Below are positions 62,017 through 64,000 of a stretch of DNA of 64,000 bases, piece after piece (positions within the stretch are counted from its first letter, which is position 1; the number at the start of each line of letters is the position of its first letter). The translations under genes were made by a program, and so were the position numbers. This stretch comes from CBDCOD01 sp965219665 (GTDB lineage Bacteria; Pseudomonadota; Gammaproteobacteria; CAKMZV01), in NCBI GenBank assembly GCA_965219665.1, contig CBDCOD010000023.1, positions 123,803 through 187,802 on the forward strand. The letters run 5' to 3'. The notes beneath the pieces are model-generated. The model saw nothing but the letters and a program-made list of their open reading frames with translations, searched no databases and was not told the origin of the DNA.

Positions 62017-62051
62017 AAAAAAGCATACGGCTAACAACCGTATGCTTTTTT
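62017..62051 (-). terminator. Rho-independent terminator between soxB and ftsW
   Basis: A perfect nine-base stem (AGCATACGG, 62,022-62,030, with CCGTATGCT, 62,038-62,046) encloses a seven-base loop. A-rich sequence flanks one side and T-rich the other, so it can stop transcription in either direction. It would end soxB transcription (minus strand) before ftsW. Confidence 0.9.
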
Positions 62052-62073
62052 GTGGTAAAAACATAATAGAAAA

Positions 62074-63975
62074 CTAAATCAACTTACCATGATAATCAGC
62101 AATACCTGGATTTTGCTTCACACTCTTGACCGTAGGATGATTCACTTTAGCTAACTCTAACGTTCCCTTATCGCGCAAATAATCAGAGACAACATCCCAA
62201 ATTAAACGCCCTGAACCCACTTGATCAACCTGTGCCCAGCCAGCAACCGTATATGATTTATCACTCTCTATTGGGCTGCCGTTATCTAAGCGCAACTCAG
62301 AAATACGTTGCCCAAACGCTGCAGTTGGATCAATAGTGTAATCCATACCACCAACCCGTACCATATCACCACCTGACTGCAAATAAGGATCCTTAACAAA
62401 TAAATTCTCAGAAATACCTTCTAAAATACCTTTTATCTGTGAACCTTTAAGTTCTGAGCGATACGTTTCGCCGTATGTCATAGAAGTTTGATCAAATACA
62501 TTCTCCATGCTAATCTCACTGCCTGTAGGTATAGAAGTTCCCCAGCGCACACCAGCAGACAAAGCAATCTGAGTATCATGCTCCTCACGCAAAGCATTAA
62601 CGATCACTTGATCCCAAGTGCCCATAAAATTACCTCTACGATACAAAGTTTCACCTGCAACTGCTAACTTTTCACTCAAAATATCTTTATATTTTTTGCC
62701 TAAGCGCTGCTTACTAACATAAGCATCCTCACGCCGTGACTCCACAATATTTTCATCATACACTCTATTACCCAGATCTGTTAGAAAGGTCTCCATCTCA
62801 GCATCTTTAGACAAAAACTCAGAAAAAACAGGAACCAACGTATAACTGACACTACGCACGCCAGCATCACTCAAATCAAAATCCATCACACCAACAAACT
62901 TACCATTAGAACCTGCATTGGTAACCAAGGTATCCCCGCCGGCATTCTTCACCTTCACAGGTTTGGGTATGCCATCATGTGTATGCCCACCTAAAATAGC
63001 ATCAATACCAGTCACTCGACTCGCCATCTTCAAATCAACATCCATACCATTATGAGACAACATTAAAACTAAAGCAGGCTTCTCATCCTCACGGATAGTA
63101 TGCACTAAATCCTGCAAATCTTCCTCACGCAATCCAAACGACCAATCTGGAAAATTTGCAGGTGGATTAGCATTAGCTGTACGAGGAAACGCCTGCCCAA
63201 TAATCACCACTTTCAATCCATTGACCTGCTTAACTGTATAAGGCTTAAAGGCATGCCCTGAATCCTCATCAAACATACCATATCCATATTTATCAGTCAT
63301 CTCCGTATAGGTATCCTCAAGCAAAGCATCCTCTTTAATGCGGACATTCTGACCAATAAAATCCCCACTAAAGGCTGCAATATTAGATAGGACCTCTGCC
63401 TCAGCATACGTAAACTCCCAATGGCCAACCATTGCATCAACACCCAGCAAATTAGAAGCCTCAACCATATCACGACCACGCGTCCACAAAGACGTAGCAG
63501 AACCATGCCACAAATCTCCGCCATCTAAAGTTACTGTATTTTGTTGGCCACCAGCAGCCTCTCGCAACTGTCCCAACAAAGTTTTAATATGAGAAAAACC
63601 ACCCACCTTGCCATACGTATTAGCAGCCTCATCAAAATTCAAATACGTAAAAGCGTATGACTCAGGACTATTAGCAGGTACATTAACCGCATTTAATAAA
63701 TTAGAACCCACCAAATGCGGTAATTTACCAAACGCAGGACCCATGCCTAAATTAACATTCGGTTCACGAAAATACACTGGTTTTAACTGTGCATGCGTAT
63801 CAGTAATGTGCAGAATACGTACCTTACCCTGCATTGGCAAGTTATATAGCCTGCCTAAAGCCTGCCCCGCTTTGGCTCGACTAAATCGTGCTGGATTCTG
63901 CGAACAACCAGCAAACATCCCTGCGGCTGCACCAACACCCATCATCTGCATAAATTCACGTCTATTTAGATTCAT
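62074..63975 (-). CDS. soxB: Thiosulfohydrolase SoxB
   Basis: This 633-residue dimanganese enzyme of the periplasmic Sox complex releases sulphate from the cysteine-bound thiosulphonate on SoxYZ during thiosulphate oxidation. Visible are the twin-arginine leader LNRREFMQMMGVGAAAGMFAGC, DTHAQLKPVYFREPNVN, LDGGDLWHGSATSLWTRGRDMVEASNLLGVDAMVGHWEFTY, LMLSHNGMDVD and ILGGHTHDG, which give the metal-binding His, Asp and Asn residues of the family. An AAAGGAG ribosome-binding site lies just upstream of the start at 63,975. This gene is the main evidence that the organism oxidises reduced sulphur compounds. Confidence 0.96.
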   Translation of the reverse strand: MNLNRREFMQMMGVGAAAGMFAGCSQNPARFSRAKAGQALGRLYNLPMQGKVRILHITDTHAQLKPVYFREPNVNLGMGPAFGKLPHLVGSNLLNAVNVPANSPESYAFTYLNFDEAANTYGKVGGFSHIKTLLGQLREAAGGQQNTVTLDGGDLWHGSATSLWTRGRDMVEASNLLGVDAMVGHWEFTYAEAEVLSNIAAFSGDFIGQNVRIKEDALLEDTYTEMTDKYGYGMFDEDSGHAFKPYTVKQVNGLKVVIIGQAFPRTANANPPANFPDWSFGLREEDLQDLVHTIREDEKPALVLMLSHNGMDVDLKMASRVTGIDAILGGHTHDGIPKPVKVKNAGGDTLVTNAGSNGKFVGVMDFDLSDAGVRSVSYTLVPVFSEFLSKDAEMETFLTDLGNRVYDENIVESRREDAYVSKQRLGKKYKDILSEKLAVAGETLYRRGNFMGTWDQVIVNALREEHDTQIALSAGVRWGTSIPTGSEISMENVFDQTSMTYGETYRSELKGSQIKGILEGISENLFVKDPYLQSGGDMVRVGGMDYTIDPTAAFGQRISELRLDNGSPIESDKSYTVAGWAQVDQVGSGRLIWDVVSDYLRDKGTLELAKVNHPTVKSVKQNPGIADYHGKLI

Positions 63976-64000
63976 AATTTATCTCCTTTCTACCTCACTC

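Noticed and set aside
62017..62051. Riboswitch or attenuator ahead of ftsW
   Set aside because: A single perfect hairpin with flanking A and T runs is best explained as a bidirectional terminator.

Overview
The window reads as one stretch of a moderately AT-rich gammaproteobacterial chromosome. A SoxB thiosulfohydrolase (62.1-64.0 kb) points to a sulfur-oxidising organism. The aerobic ubiquinone genes pepP-ubiH-ubiI-like, a TAXI-TRAP transporter, KatG and a classical Gram-negative envelope set (lpxC, BamC-like lipoprotein, outer-membrane barrel) agree with this. I cannot name the genus from sequence alone. Most genes lie on the minus strand in tight overlapping operons.

Layout: 1-5.7 kb holds a cut-off oligopeptide-binding lipoprotein, queH, a HAD phosphatase, two unknown genes and gltX. 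5.8-7.2 kb (+) holds two cyclophilins and tRNA-Phe/tRNA-Ile2. 7.4-24.4 kb (-) is an accessory island of two giant tandem paralogues plus the 3' stump of a third. 24.5-29.1 kb holds uvrB, a DUF5710-XseA fusion and prmB. 29.1-34.3 kb holds ubiI-like, ubiH, pepP, an unknown lipoprotein and tRNA-Leu. 34.3-42.7 kb holds katG, a type II NADH dehydrogenase, an aminotransferase and a fused TAXI-TRAP transporter. 42.9-50.3 kb holds a DinG-like helicase, purL, a mini BamC-like lipoprotein, dapA and ssb. 50.5-54.4 kb holds unknown envelope proteins, EI24, an outer-membrane barrel, trmD and rimM. 54.5-62.0 kb is a dcw-type division/cell-wall cluster (ftsW-murG-murC-ddl-ftsQ-ftsA-lpxC) that lacks ftsZ and murB. 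soxB closes the window.

The most striking content is the 17 kb island. Each giant gene encodes a signal peptide, complete six-bladed NHL beta-propellers separated by cadherin-like domains, a Gly/Ser/Asp-rich linker and a C-terminal sorting tail of the JDVT-CTERM type (Cys, then IDxT, a hydrophobic helix and a basic end). Both genes are broken by two single-base (+1) frame changes. When these are bridged, every one of the nine propellers has exactly six blades. The shorter front of gene B, a chimeric cadherin domain and the repeated 3' module show that the locus is being reshuffled by recombination between repeats. About 50 neighbouring ordinary genes read through cleanly, so the frame changes are a local property of this locus: decay, phase variation, or a repeat-specific assembly fault.
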